This document shows, one piece after another, positions 19,441 to 31,324 of a stretch of DNA of 64,000 bases (within the stretch, counting starts at the first letter, position 1; every line of letters starts with the position of its first letter). The position numbers were made by a program, and so were the translations under genes. The notes under the pieces are model-generated. The model saw only the letters and a list, made by a program, of their open reading frames with translations, was not told where the DNA came from and searched no databases. The DNA is from Microglena sp. YARC (lineage: Eukaryota; Chlorophyta; Chlorophyceae; Chlamydomonadales; Chlamydomonadaceae), in NCBI GenBank assembly GCA_022414725.1, contig CM039464.1:60192539-60256538 (forward strand), read 5' to 3'.

Positions 19441-22034
19441 GGTGCGACCGCAATGGCCCATGTAAATTGGGTCGTGAGCTTCGCGGATAATATCTAGGCG
19501 AAGTGCCGCGTCGAGGGGGACACATAAAAATTCGCGCCCGTACTTGTTCTTCTTGAACCAGTAACCGTTTCTGGGAAACTTATCGCGGAGGCGCTTGCAG
19601 CCCGGCGTGAAGTTTGAGTCGTTTTTGTATCCAGCCAAAATTCGATCCATGATGGACGAAGAGGAGGGAGTCGACGCAGCGGGCATATGCCGACTGCGTC
19701 GTCGCGTTTCCTTGACCGGAACCGAAGGTTCGGGGAGGACCGTCGGTGGGCGGGGTAGGATATCAGCGACTGCGGGACCGACTGCAATAGGACGTTGCAT
19801 TTTCGATCGAGGCCGGCATTCGCTGACCAAGAGAGAGAAGACCAACAGCTGGTGCGCAACCGCGACGTTGGCGGGGGCAGAGAGGTTGGGATTGCGGCTG
19901 ACCGGGTCTGCCATATGATTGTGACCCGCGCGATACTCCCAAGTATAGCTAAAGGGCGCAAGGTCCTCCTGCCATCGGCCCATGCGTCGTGTAAGGACCG
20001 CCTTGGTGTCAAAATACGTGAGCGGATTGTGGTCTGTGACCAGTGTCATGTGGGAACCTTCGAGGTAGCATCGCCACTCGGTCAACGCGTGGACGATTGC
20101 TAGCATTTCTTGTTCCGTCGTTGTATAATTCAGCTCCGCTGGGATATACTTCTTGCTGGCGAAGGCGATGGGGTGTTTATCTTGTAAGAGCACCGCGCCC
20201 GTACCAAGCAAAGATGCGTCGGTAATGACTTCGAAAGGTTTGCTGAAATCTGGTAGTGCGAGGACTGGAGCGGATAGCAAAGCTTCTTTGAGGCCTTCGA
20301 ATGAGACGAGATGTTCTTGTTTGAACAAGGTGCCTAGTTCACCCTTGATGTTAGACAAGGTTTGAAGAGGGGCAGCGAGAGACGAATAGCCTTGGATAAA
20401 TTTGCGAAAATAATTGCACAACCCGAGGAATGAGCCGATCTCTTTCGCTGTTTTCGGAGTAGGCCAGTCACGGACTGTGCTAACCTTTTTCGGATCAACT
20501 TTAATTCCGTCTCTTCCAATGTAATGACCAAGGAATTTAACTTCTGTTTTGTTGAAGGAACATTTGGAGAGTTTCGCGTAGAATTCGTTGTCCTGGAGGA
20601 CCTGGAGGACCGAGGCCAAGTTGGCCAAGTGCTCCGCCGGAGTGCGTCCGTAAACCAAGATATCGTCTAAGTAGACCACGACGAACTTGTGCAAGTAGGG
20701 CGCGAATATTTGGTTCATGACCGCCTGGAAAGTGGCTGGCGCGTTCGCCAAACCCATCCCAAGGACTTTAAATTCATACTGACCCATCGGGGTAGTAAAC
20801 GCAGTCTTCGGCGCGTCCTCGTCCGAAATTCGTATTTGGTAATAACCAGACGTGAGGTCTAGGGAACTGAACAAAGTAGCTCCACCTAGACGATCAATGG
20901 TCTCGTCAATACGGGGAAGGGGATACCTATTTTTAATCGTGATGTTGTTGAGTGCTCGCCAATCGCAAACAACACGGTATCCCGTTCCACCCGGTTTTGC
21001 TATGATCATAATCGGCGCACCGTACGGGGACGAGCTCGGGGCGATGAATCCTGGCTGCAAAAGGTCGGAGACGTATTCCTCACATAGCAGGGTCTCGGCT
21101 GGACTCATGCGACGATTTCTGCGATAAGGCGCGTAAGCATTGTCTTGCGTTTTGATGACGTGAGGTATAACTCGATGGTTAGGAGTCCCCATAGGCAAAT
21201 TATTGAAGACTTTGCGATACTTCCAAAGGAGAGCGCGCAGGTCGCTGGCCGAGATGAGCGTTTTGTCGTTGTGATCAAGGATGTTGTCGCGGATCCAATT
21301 TTCGAAATCCATGCTTGCCACCGGCGGACCAGGCAACGGCCCGTCGGACGGCAATAATTTTGTCAGCAATTTTGCCCGTTCATCGGCAGTGACGTTAGAC
21401 GCCGGCAAATCCGCTCGTGTTTCGCGGACATTGACCATGACATGGTTAGCGCCAGCCTTCAAAAGCTTTGCTGCCTTGCGACCCGTAATGACTGGGTCAT
21501 CTGTTGACTTGCCCGAAAGTGCCATTGTGAAGAAGGAATGAGCCGTTTCGTCCCGCTGCCTGTTTATAGGGGTGATACAGCAGCCGTACCGTTTGAGCGA
21601 CAATGTCATGCGATCGTAGTCTAGGACGGCCCTTTCGTCGCGCATCCAGTCGGATCCCAGGATTAGGTCTAATCCTCCCGGAAGTTTGTCGACGACATGG
21701 ACAAACACTTTGCCAACATATCTTTGTATGTGGATAGGGAGCGTGGTCGTCCCTCGGATTTTGATTATCCCGTCGTTAGCGCAAGTGAATCCGTCGTGTT
21801 CGTTTTCCCAAGGGCGGATGTGCAAACCGAGATTATCAGCCGTTTGCTTTTCCATAAGACAACCCGTTGCGCCCGAATCTGCCAATGTGAGCAATTGCTT
21901 TGCTCCTGATCCGGCGTTGAACAGCATATCGGGGGCAGTCGCGGAGTTGACTTCGTATACCCGATTGGCTCGCGTCATGAGCACTGGGGAAGTATTCGTA
22001 TTTCGTTGTGCGTGATTGCGACGGATGCACTTCG
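19390..22034 (-). pseudogene. Element Z protease, RT, RNase H, start of integrase
   Basis: Protease: LLTLADSGATGCLMEK (DSGA triad) and LDLILGSDWMRD. RT: YRVVCDWRALNNITIKNRYP, LFSSLDLTSGYYQIRI (catalytic Asp), GLANAPATFQAVMNQIF and VVVYLDDILVYG (YLDD). RNase H: FEVITDASLLGTGAVLLQ (Asp), TTTEQEMLAIVHALTEWR (Glu), LVTDHNPLTY (Asp) and RAGHNHMADPVSR. Integrase zinc domain begins REAHDPIYMGHCGRTKT. A 1-nt shift near 19385-19405 moves the CxxC half to the next frame. All catalytic residues are present. Confidence 0.93.
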
Positions 22035-22446
22035 TTACATTACATTACATTACATTACATTACATGTTAAAGTCTACTTGACACCGCGAGGGTGTATGAG
22101 ACTCTGTGCTTTAAACAAAAAGAAAAAGCACCCACAAAGCAAAAAACCCCATTACATCAGGGGTGTGTCGAGGACAAACAAACCAAACTCCCAACCACCG
22201 TTTTGGTGGCGTAGGTATTAAACCCCTTAGAGCAGGACCCAGATCTCAACCACTTACAGTGGCGGAGGTAAGAAGCTAACAAATGAGAAGTCTCAAGAAG
22301 AAAAAAAAGGGATAATAAATTACGGTGCCACTAAGCAGTCCAGGGCTTCCTGTCTTGCTCTTCTACAAGTAGAAAGATAGTCGGCTAGGTTGCTCCAAAA
22401 AAACTTAGTGCCATTTCCATTCATAAAGGTTCTGAATGTGGAATCG
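22035..22446 (-). mobile_element. LINE C: 3' fragment inserted in element Z
   Basis: The last about 145 bp of the LINE ORF2 plus 3' UTR and TTACA tail (22035-22064), over 95% identical to the 3' end of LINE A and LINE B. No target duplication is evident; only TCG is shared at the two joints. Removing it restores the reading frame of Z. Confidence 0.92.
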
Positions 22447-23098
22447 TTGACCGTCTGGCAGCGATTTGTTTAACGCGAACTTTGGGATCCAATGCCTCCG
22501 ACCACCAGTGTTTTTTTCGACGGGTTTCAACCGGACTGGGGATGCCCTCCTCAGGTGCGGGGCCAAAGTATACTGCCTTGGTCACGTCGTTGATCGCGTG
22601 CCAATCCTTTTTGATTTGGACGGCCCGTTCGGAGTCGGGGGGGTCATACCATACTTGGATGTTGACCTTATTCGAAGGGGACCCCTTGGGGCGGGGTTTC
22701 ATATGGTGATCGGACGATTGATACTCCTTAAATAACTCCATACCTTGGAGGAGACTGGAGACATGTTTATCGTTACTTGCATTTTTCGGGAGGATGAACA
22801 TACCGGATGTGTCGAAGGGTGCATCGTTTTTGCATTCCCAATAGTGTTCTAACACCGACACGACGTCTTCCGGAATGGGGTGCGCGTATATGAACTCGTT
22901 TGCGATTGAGACTCGCATGCCAAACTCCGTAGAGAACTTCAGTGGACAAGGGGACGACAAGGCATTAGTAGAAGTTACATCAATAGTTGGGGTTAAGCCC
23001 AAGTTAGAAAACAGTTCCTCTTGAACTTGTAACAAGAGCTCAAGTGGCTCGACTACTACTACTTTATCGTCGCCCATTACACGATCCAGGCTTGTCAA
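22447..23098 (-). pseudogene. Element Z pre-protease region, cut by LINE C
   Basis: Same frame as the RGG region after its TAG. It carries LTPTIDVTSTNALSSPCPLK, EHYWECKNDAPFDTSGMFIL and RRKKHWWSEALDPKVRVKQI, none of which I recognise. It reads into LINE C at 22446. Skipping the LINE, the frame continues without a break into the protease frame (RRSTKCIRRNHAQRN), so this was the N-terminal part of pol. Confidence 0.6.
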
Positions 23099-23116
23099 TA
23101 CCTGACCGGCCGGTTC

Positions 23117-23929
23117 CTATTCCCAAATTGGGATGGGACCGTTGCCGTCAAGGGCCCAGTCGGGACATGTAGTCTCATTGAGGGCAGGCCAGTTAGGCAA
23201 GTCCCGCGTGCGGCAGCGTCCGTCAGCATTAAGCGACCGCACACATGTACATGTCTTCATGTAGCGGAAACAGAAGAAGCAGCGAGCTCCGTTCTGAAGC
23301 CAGATGGTTTGCCCGACGCTGACCGATTTGTTCACGTGCATGGCATTCTGAGGGTCTTGACCCAAAAAATCGGGGGTCCGCGGCCCGCTGGGCTGTGAGC
23401 GGCCCCGACCAGCACCCTGTCCGTATCCTCCTCGACCACCACGGCCCGCGCCGCGGCTAATAGAGCCTCTTCCGAACGTGCGATCAGCACCTTGCAAACA
23501 GAGGACCTGCGACTTTGGCGATCCACCCAGCTTGCTGATGTGCGCCGGTTGCGTCGCACTACGTCCTCCACCACCTCGGCCACCGGCCGGGTTGCGACTA
23601 CTGTTGGCCGCCAGTTTGGGGCTCTTGGCTGGGCGAGAGTTCATCTCCCCGCCGTCGTCGGTGGTCCTTAGGCCCTGCGAAGAGAAAGAATCAGTGTCAG
23701 AATCGGAGGGGGGGGAGTTGGTAAATTGGACGCGATTGAATGCAAGGTCCTTACCCGGGTACTTAGTATCCGCTAGGCGCTTGAATGGATACCTCGACTT
23801 TTGATTAGCGTAACCTCCCCTCTGATGGCGATCGTGCTTGTCCGTCAAGGATTTGCCACGAGCGGCGACAACTTTCCTCGCCTTGTCCAATTGCAGATAG
23901 CGGAACAAATCCTCCATCGTCTCGAACAT
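23117..23929 (-). pseudogene. Element Z nucleocapsid-like RGG protein
   Basis: Starts MFETMEDLFRYLQLDKARKV in the frame after a shift near 23870. It has Ser/Asp-rich and Gly/Arg-rich parts (RNPAGGRGGGGRSA, GAGRGGRGGYGQGAGRGRSQ), likely RNA binding, and a Cys cluster CFFCFRYMKTCTC that may replace a canonical knuckle. It ends GNGPIPIWE then TAG at 23117. The next frame downstream is the same frame, so the TAG could be a gag-pol boundary stop or a mutation. Confidence 0.6.
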
Positions 23930-24850
23930 AGTATCAGACTCGCGCCGAGAGTGTGCACCGGCGCGTAGTTCGTCGGAGAGTCCCGAAGAGTACGAAACAA
24001 GTTTAGCTTTTCGCGATCGGTGAGATCGGGGACTTTGCGAAATTCCGACTTAATGGCGTGGTAATAATTCTGCAAGGATCGAGTATCTTGGCGGAAGCCA
24101 CCTTCGTGTAGTTTGGTGAGAGCGACGTGTGATTCCGTGAATAGCTCGGGCAGGAGGAGCGATTCCGCCCATGTCACGATTCCCATGAAATCCAACCCGT
24201 CCAACTCATTGCTAGACCAAGCCTCGTCGTAAGTGATGCGGAGTTGGCCAGTGAACGCGCCCGGCAGATGTGGAACAATGCGGTCGAACGGACCAAGGTA
24301 ACCGTCGGCGAACTGGAGCTCGAGGATCGTGACAACATTGAATACCCATCGGCGCAACTTAGCCCTAGAGCATTTGTCCGACAGTTTGTGTTCAATGAGA
24401 CGTAATTCCTTTCACATTTCAGTAACACGCTTGGCGAACCCATTGTCGTGATCAGAGTGACGAGTGGCGCGGTTGGCGGGAGGAGGGGTGATCGGCGGGA
24501 GCGAACCGGGCTCACCTGGCGGGCCTTCTGGGGCCAGGTGTGTGTCCGCGCGAGCCTGTCGTGTCAGCGAAGGGGTGTCTGCAGGCAGCGTAGCTGCGCG
24601 CTTCGCACGAGGTCGAACAGGGGCCGGGGGACCCGCCGAAGGTACTTCGGGCGACGTTGGAGGCTCGGGCTGAGTAGCCCGAGGAGCGCGAGCCGAGGTC
24701 GGTGTGACAGGTGGAACTTGGCGGGGCGAACCTGCGGAATCGGCTAAGTCGTGGTCCGATGCCGAGTAGTTGGAGACCGAAAAGGGCCCGTCGGGTGGTA
24801 TGGGAGCGACGGTCGGTGCTGTCGGCAGGGAAGGGGTAGCGCCCCCCCCG
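23845..24850 (-). pseudogene. Element Z gag, Pro-rich linker and capsid
   Basis: Pro/Ala-rich stretch, an in-frame TGA at about 24410-24412, then a retrotransposon capsid-like region: GPFDRIVPHLPGAFTGQLRI, LDFMGIVTWAESLLLPELFT, LQNYYHAIKSEFRKVPDLTD and REKLNLFRTLRDSPTNYAPV. This matches the overall form of Retrotrans_gag domains (W/YF, L-x-F-x-x-L-R near the end). Confidence 0.7.
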
Positions 24851-26731
24851 CGGGATCGAACCACGCTGCATTTTGCCAGTGAGACCACCCGAAGGGGCAT
24901 AGACGTCGGGGATTCGAAATGGTTCCGGTTCAAACGCCGGGGCTATCTGAGCGATAGCTAGTGTATCAAACAACCCTGAATTCCCCGCAACCCGCACCTG
25001 CCTGTCAGGTGCACGAGGCAACGTCTCGTCCATTTTGTCGTCATTGGCCTCCGCCGCTGGGTAGTGAGCGAGCAGCTTAGAGCCTTTGAGGGCGGCGTCC
25101 TTGTCGGCGATGTCCTTGATGTTCAAAGGCATGTATTCCATCCATTTCTGCTTTCGCATCTTGGATGCCTTGTACAGACGGGTCATACTGTCGCGGAGAT
25201 CATCAATCGCCTGCAGCGATTCCACGATGTTCTCGGACTCGCAGTCCAGGAGGAGCCCGTCAGCGTACTCGTTCATATGCGCCGCCAACTTTGCGCTGGC
25301 ATAAGGCGCGACGGGGTGGTCCGCGGAGTGGTAGTGGAGAAGACCATCCGACTTCGCAGCCTTGGCATAGGTTGGCGACGCCTTAATCTGGCGATCGCGC
25401 AAAAACGCCTGCTTGCGCGCAGAGATGAGGTCCAGAGGGGCGGCGTCGTCCTGACGAGCGGACTGAGGAAGCGCATGCTTGCGCCCGACAGTCCTGCCGT
25501 TCCCAACCCCATGGAAGAGGGCGGCGTTGCTGGTAGAACCGCCAGGGTCCTCAGTGTCCAGCGGCACAGTCTCGTTGCGCACCGCAGCAGCATGGTGCGC
25601 CGCGATCATGGCCAGGACATCTGCTGGGGTAAGGGCGGTGGTAGAGGCAGCAGCAGGAGCAGCGACTGGGCGCTTCCCGAAGGCGACGTTCTCGCGAGTC
25701 AGCTGCGCGACGACCTCAGTCAAGCGAGCGTTCTCAGCGAGAATGGGGGCGAACTCTACGTGGGGGGAAGGACGTGACGAGTTAGGCAATGGCGTCGGTT
25801 TGGGGGGAAACAGTGTGCGATTCACGGGTAAAACATTGCAAGGGGTACCCAAGCGGGAAGGTGTGTCCTCAATATGAGCAAATAGATTGAAAACCGAGAA
25901 AGGCAGGTTGGTCCTATACCCATCAGGCGTAAGACTGCGCTCACCTGCTTGAGATCGAGTAAGGTCGGTCTGTGTAGCCTCGAGCTCGGTCTCTTTAGCC
26001 TCGAGCGCTGCGAGCAACGCATCCATAGCGGACTTGGCGGTCGCCGCGGCCAGAGTGAAAGCGGCCTGGAGGTCGCACACTTCCTGGCGACTGTTAGCCA
26101 GATCCCTGCCGAGGAAGTAGTGGCTGTTTAACAGCTCTTGCCGCTCCTTAGGATCGCCATTGGCCAATGCGGCCTCGGTAGCCGCGCTGGAGGCGGCGAG
26201 GCGCTGCACCAGGTCAGCGATGTTGGCGTCCTTAGCGGATACCGCCATCGTAAACTGGTCGGTAAGGGCCGAGTTGGCGATGGCGGCCTGATCGAGCTGC
26301 GCGCGGAGGTGCCCAATTTGCTCCGCCGCGATCAGGTCCCCGGGCATGTGCTCATGCCGCCTGCGCTCCGCGCCAGCGTGATAGCTAGCCGCGACCTCCT
26401 CGAGGCAAGGCCCGGCCAGCGGCGTCGTCGTCGTCGTCGTTGGGGCAATGCCCGCGCTCATAGGCGGGGCAGCGGTCGGCGCACCCGAGGGTGCCGCCAG
26501 ACCACCGAAGCCGGCAACCAGAGGCAGCAGCGTACCCACTGAGACAGAGGGCCGCGCGTCGGCAGATGCGGACTCATCGAGCGTCGCACCGAGCTCAGTG
26601 TCGGGCTCAGTGTCAGACGACGCCATCCCTTCAGGATTGGTGTCGACCACTGAAATTGTAGGCTGTGCAGCCGCGTCGTCAGTAACCATGGTTGTTCTGT
26701 GTGATGCCATTCTGCACAGGCAACAGAACAA
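24840..26731 (-). pseudogene. Element Z gag, N-terminal part
   Basis: An ORF open from 26731 with an acidic, Ala-rich N-terminus and a long helical, coiled-coil-like region (AEQIGHLRAQLDQAAIANSA, LAASSAATEAALANGDPKER, SAMDALLAALEAKETELEAT). It then has VLAMIAAHHAAAVRN and DAAPLDLISARKQAFLRDRQ. Past about 24850 the Pro-rich continuation is found in the neighbouring frame; a C run at 24842-24849 is the likely slip site. Confidence 0.65.
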
Positions 26732-27454
26732 GTCAGTAGGCTGGACAGGGATCAGTGGTGGGCGAGAGAGGGAGAATGACTCGCAACTTCAAGGGGCCAA
26801 AACAAAATCACCTGCCACAGGGACTAGTAAATTTTGCGAGCGTAACGAGCTGATAATGCCTCAAGCGTAACTGTATATGACGCGTTCGTCCAGAATACGA
26901 TGAGGGATAAAAGCACTGCAAAGGCACGAACCACAGGGCAACCAGGAAGGACAATGACGAATCGAATTGCGCGACAGGATGAGCAAACGTGCAGGTGGAC
27001 AGCAACAAAAGATGATGCAGCAAGCAGGAAGAGTCGCAGGACAGGCTCGAGAAGTACGCTAATTAAAGCAAGTACGGCCTAAGTGGCAAATGGAGCCGAT
27101 GCTGCACGATTGATCAAGCCCCGCTCAAGATGCTCGGGAATAGAGCGTTAGAAGCTATGACCAAAAGGACAGGACGTGAATGCAAGAGTCGAGAGCGTAG
27201 GCCATACAAGGCAGGACAGGCTAGGAAAAGATGCCCATGCAAGACAGGTCGCAGGCGGCCTAGGGCGTGTCGAGCCGAACAGGACCGTGCACTGCGAGAA
27301 CCGAACAGTCGCTATGTGTATTCGAAGCCTACAGGGAAGAGCAGGAACAGTGAGCAGCAAATGCCAGAAAGCCGACAGGATGTCCTGGCGGGTGCGATTA
27401 ATTCGAAGAAAATTCGTATGCGTGCGTATGTGTATGCGTGAGGTCCCTAAGGAA
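26732..27454 (-). other. Element Z 5' untranslated region
   Basis: About 720 bp between PBS and gag. No ORF on the element strand was recognised. Small frames on the opposite strand (for example 27130-27441) have no recognisable content. Confidence 0.55.
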
Positions 27455-27474
27455 CGAAACCAGCTCCGCTACCA
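27455..27474 (-). other. Element Z primer binding site
   Basis: One base from the 5' LTR, the + strand reads CGAAACCAGCTCCGCTACCA, that is, a tRNA 3' end with T-loop, acceptor strand and CCA. The CGAAACC context fits initiator tRNA-Met (AUCGAAACC). The match is to a whole 3' terminus, the usual gypsy priming mode, unlike X and Y. Confidence 0.8.
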
Positions 27475-27475
27475 G

Positions 27476-27820
27476 TGTAACAGCTCAGGATGCTCCTAGC
27501 AGCTTGAGGGGTTATCTAGGGAACGTGATGCGTGATGTGTGTTTACGGGTATGTCGATATGAGTGAACTAGCAGAACAGGGGAAGGTTTACCTAGGTAGG
27601 GATGTCGAGTGGCTTGGAAGGAACGTCTTCGTGGAAGGAGTAGAAGGGTTCATTCCGAGTAGCTCGTGTCTATTTACGCAACGTGTGCGTTGTGAGAGAT
27701 GAGGCAGTACATGGGTATGGTACTGTATCATGTGCGTTTGTCACGTGGCTTACGGGTACGGTGTACCCGTATGCCTTACTGGACGGCCAGAGTACCCGTG
27801 AAGGGTTCTGTACCGTTACA
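27476..27820 (-). repeat. Element Z 5' LTR
   Basis: 345 bp partner of 17578-17922. Confidence 0.95.
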
Positions 27821-28747
27821 CCTCAGGTGCTTGTACCTTGCATAGAAGTCGTGGATCAAGGTGTATAAGGGGACCCTGAGCATGTTGACTATGCAGGGTG
27901 GGGTGGGCAAGAGCATCATGTGATCTAATATTTCCATCAGTTCCCCCAGGGGATAGTATCCCTCCCTGTGGTTCTCAAGGGTGTAGCTGACAGCAGGCAT
28001 GTGGGCATTGTTCTGTATGTCAGCTTGGGAACCTGGTTCTGATGTGGGAGGTGTGCTACCTGGAGAGAAGTCTGTGATGCCAGTGGGGACCATGGTCTGG
28101 AGGAGTATGTCCTCTTGGAATAGGGATAGGATGGCAGTGGCCAACTGTGTAGGTTTATCTGCAGGTTGCTCTACTGCTGGCTCTACTGGTGGCTCTACTG
28201 GTGGCTCAACTGCTAGCTGTACTGGTGGCTCTACTGGTGGCTCTACTGGTGGTTCTACTGGTTGCTTTACTGGTGGCTCTACTGGTGGCTCTACTGGTGG
28301 CTTTACTGGTGGCTCTGCTGGTGGCTCTACTGTTGGCTCTACTGGTGGCTGGATAGTCTGCTGGGTGGCTACAGATGGATACCTCTTCTTATAGATTTCC
28401 AGCATTGATACTTTCATGTTGGCCAGCTGTTGGGCAACATCTATGGCATCATCATCCTGGCTACAACTAGGGGCACTATCTGGCATGACTTCTACATATC
28501 CTGCTTCTCTATGACAGTCTGACCAGTACAGGAAGTCTGGGGAAGGCTCACCATTGGATTTCTTCTGGTATTGGACAGTGGCAGGAGCTCTAGGGGGTGC
28601 TGGAGGCACTGGTACAGGAGGGCCTGTTGGCTTGGGCTTGAGAAGGGTGTCCATGGGTGGTTTATGAGCCAAGTTTGTGCCTGGTGAGGGGCACTGTGTA
28701 GAGGAATGTCCAAATCCATCACAGTGCCATGGAATCCTGGCCAGCAT
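27821..28747 (-). pseudogene. Element Y knuckle/Pro-repeat protein, first part
   Basis: Begins with WHCDGFGHSSTQCP, a zinc-knuckle-like segment lacking the first Cys. A repeat of VEPPVEPPVKPPVEPPV type follows (about 28150-28340, translated in reverse), and then a C-terminal part (LLPTPPCIVNMLRVPLYTLI, HDFYARYKHL). The frame is cut by element Z at the CCTCA target and continues in the same frame at 17577. Confidence 0.6.
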
Positions 28748-28748
28748 G

Positions 28749-29045
28749 TCATATCTGGCTTTCTCTTATCTCTGGTACGGCTGGGATGGGGGAAGCAGGG
28801 ATAGGGCTTGTAGAGGGAGGCTCAGCAGGGTCAGCAGAGGTGGAGGGAGGGGAGGAGACAGGAGCTGGTGGAGAGGGAGGAGGAGGAGCAGAAACTGGCG
28901 GTGGCAATGGAGGAGGAGGAGGAGGAGCTGGAAATGACGATGAAGGAGGAGGAGGAGGAGATGCCAGTTCATTGAGGCGGTCTGCAGAGTCCTTGAACCG
29001 TTGAGTCCATTTAGCTCTTCCTGCTGAGCATAAATGGTGTACCAT
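28749..29045 (-). pseudogene. Element Y Pro-rich frame fragment
   Basis: About 98 codons in another frame with long Pro runs (PPPPPSSSFPAPPPPPPLPPP). It probably joins the protease-like frame and the next one, separated by indels. Confidence 0.4.
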
Positions 29046-29056
29046 GATGTTAGGGT

Positions 29057-29890
29057 TCAGGTACCATGGGTCAACTGGGCTGTCTTGATCTGGGTGATCA
29101 GTAGTGGCTTGGGGTAGAATACATCTGTGGTATAGACTCCCCCTTTTGCATTGTTGTGGCAGACCAGGACAGGCAGAAGTGATGGTCCAGGCTCAGCGTC
29201 CTGTCCTATGTCCTCTTGGGAAGGGAGGCATAGGGTAGCCTGGGAGTCATCCAAAGAAGGAGTAAGGGCATCATCTTGTCTCATCATAGCTGGGATGCTT
29301 ATGAGTTGCATTGGAATGCCATTGTGTGGAATGATGAGTGGCATGGGGTTACTATCAATGGGACATATATGAACATCCTTGAGGGTTAGGACCAAGCCAT
29401 TGTGTGCTTGGACTACAGCTGTGCCTGTGGAGGAGCACATACGTGGATGGGGATGTCCTGGGAAGAACACTGGTACTGGAGGAGATAGAGGTATGATTCT
29501 GATGAGTGCATGCTTGTTGTAGGTAAGGTGATGAATTGAATCAGAGCTGAGTACCCAGTCATGTGCCATGGGTTGAGAGGGATAGAAACACATAATCGTA
29601 TTGCCAGATGGGTGCTCAGAGGGATCCGGATCATGAGTTGCATCTTCATGGTCCCCACTACTGTGGGTGTTCTGCAGAGTGGGGGAGCTTCCTATCTCTG
29701 AGACAGTGTGAAGGACAGGGTCAGGCTCAGGAGTAGGGTCTTGGTCTTGTTGGTCCCCGCTACTGTGGGTATTCTGCAGTGTGGGGGGGTTTCCTATCTC
29801 TGAGACAGTGTGGAGGACAGGGTGATCAGCAGGATAGGGCAGGATACTAGATATCTTACTTTCAAGCATGGCGTCCCGCTCTTTTAGCAT
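29057..29890 (-). pseudogene. Element Y protein with a copia-protease-like remnant
   Basis: 277 codons that overlap the end of the gag frame by 7 bases. An internal repeat lies near residues 25-90: PVLHTVSEIG, then PTLQNTHSSGD, twice. Residues around 110-185 (HDWVLSSDSIHHLTYNKHAL, then VVQAHNGLVLTLKDVHICP) align in layout with the copia protease region (W-x-DSGAS-H-T and L-x-DVLYVP), but the catalytic D-S/T-G triad is lost (SSDS). It is therefore probably not a working protease. Confidence 0.55.
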
Positions 29891-30786
29891 GACATGCTAA
29901 AAAAAAGGACATTGTCCTCTTTCCACTCTGGATACCATCCAGGTAGATGAGCATCTGGGTGGACAGGTGGCACCTTAGGTGCAGCAGATGCCTGGTCTTC
30001 AGGTTGATCAGATGATCCAGCAGGGTCATCCTCACCAATCCATAATTCCTTGCCCGCTGATGATGGGATACCAGTCGCAGTCGGCTGGTCTACAGGAATC
30101 GGCCTGGATGGGCCTGGAGGAGGTTGAGGTCGCTCTTTGTAGCGACCCTCTTGGATGTCCTTGAACCAGTTAGGGTCCTTCTCCAGGATCTTCTGCGCGC
30201 TCGTGCGGAGACTGGCCTTGAGTTTGGCGTCGTCCAAGGGGCAGAGGGCAAGAGGATCATTGGGACACAGAGGCATCTTCGGTGGTGGAGGGGGAACATC
30301 CACGGATGGCGGTGGGGGTGGCGCATTCCGGTCAGAGGGGGACCTGGATGCTCGGCGGGATGGAAGTGCTGCATTGCGATGGATAGAGTGGCGGGAGAAG
30401 TTAAGAGATCTGAGGGTTGTGGGAATTGGAGTTGGGATAGGAGGATCTAGCATGAAACCTGATCCATACTCGGTTCTCAGGTAGCGCAAAGCAGATGCCG
30501 CATTGTTAGTACGGTCACGAAGAGCAGCAGCGATGGATGAGTGTACTGAGTTGCAAATGTGGTCCATAGCAATAAAGTTGCAGATGGCAGTGATATTACT
30601 GTCGGGCGAGGTAAAATAGTGCATGCCGTCTTTCGGCTCTGAAAGCGGGATGAAGTCTCTGTCTCCATCAAGCACCGAATGCCTGCAGATGTTGTCCATC
30701 ATTGGGCTGGTCATGTCCTTGTCCCAGATAGTAAATGTTTCAAGTGTTCCCTTACCGTCGAACTTCGGGTATTGCGACGCGTCCAT
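29884..30786 (-). CDS. Element Y gag-like protein
   Basis: The frame is open from 31044, but the likely start is the ATG at 30784-30786 (MDASQYPKFDGKGTLETFTI), which opens like copia gag proteins. It continues with WDKDMTSPMMDNICRHSVLD, NFIAMDHICNSVHSSIAAAL and NAASALRYLRTEYG, a helical capsid-like region. A basic/Pro-rich middle (RSPSDRNAPPPPPSVDVPPP) follows, then a C-terminus (DPNWFKDIQEGRYKERPQPP, PPVHPDAHLPGWYPEWKED). It probably forms particles that rely on another element's polymerase. Family assignment rests on position and style, not on a decisive motif. Confidence 0.6.
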   Translation of the reverse strand: MDASQYPKFDGKGTLETFTIWDKDMTSPMMDNICRHSVLDGDRDFIPLSEPKDGMHYFTSPDSNITAICNFIAMDHICNSVHSSIAAALRDRTNNAASALRYLRTEYGSGFMLDPPIPTPIPTTLRSLNFSRHSIHRNAALPSRRASRSPSDRNAPPPPPSVDVPPPPPKMPLCPNDPLALCPLDDAKLKASLRTSAQKILEKDPNWFKDIQEGRYKERPQPPPGPSRPIPVDQPTATGIPSSAGKELWIGEDDPAGSSDQPEDQASAAPKVPPVHPDAHLPGWYPEWKEDNVLFFSMSC

Positions 30787-31324
30787 GGCGATGTTCCGGG
30801 GCAAGGCAAAGCACAAGTTGATGGGGAAGGCGGGATTAGGGAGTAGGGGATCTGAGTACGATAAAACTCGGGATCTGGGGACGGGTATTTGAGGGGAAAG
30901 GGGTGAAGGGAGTTGCAAGCAACGGGTGGGGTACAAGGAGGGTTTGGGGAAAGGAAGGGTTGGTGGTGAAGGCCAACTGGGGAGAGATCTTGAGAGATGA
31001 TAGGTCAGGAGGTGGTTGAGAGACGGCTGAGGTTGCGTAAGCAACGGGACGTGGGAGATGGGACGGGGGTGGTGGGGGCGCAGTGGAGGTAGAGATGGTT
31101 GTCAGGGGGGTGTGTGTGCTGGACGACAGCTTGATGCTCAATGGAGCAGAATCAATCCAGATACGCGGATGATAGATATACCGCACCAGAGTGGTGTCCC
31201 AGCCGGGAGGTTCTTGTCGGGTGGAGAGCCTTACTCGATCCTTTCAATTGATTCACTCCGCGCGACAACAATCAAAATGCCCTTCAGCTCGGAATACCGT
31301 CGAGCAAGGACAATCTAAAGCGAA

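Larger units (their letters stand above)
17573..27825 (-). mobile_element. Element Z: Ty3/gypsy chromovirus inserted in Y
   Basis: LTRs of exactly 345 bp (17578-17922 and 27476-27820, TGTAACAG...CCGTTACA) with target duplication CCTCA (17573-17577 and 27821-27825). Minus-strand order is gag, protease, RT, RNase H, integrase, chromodomain. It has a tRNA PBS beside the right LTR and a G-rich polypurine tract beside the left. LTRs differ by 4 substitutions. A LINE fragment (22035-22446) interrupts the frame before protease. Several frameshifts and stops make it inactive. Confidence 0.96.

Noticed and set aside
25064..25777. 237-codon + strand frame
   Set aside because: Antisense shadow of the Z gag region; no recognisable domain.
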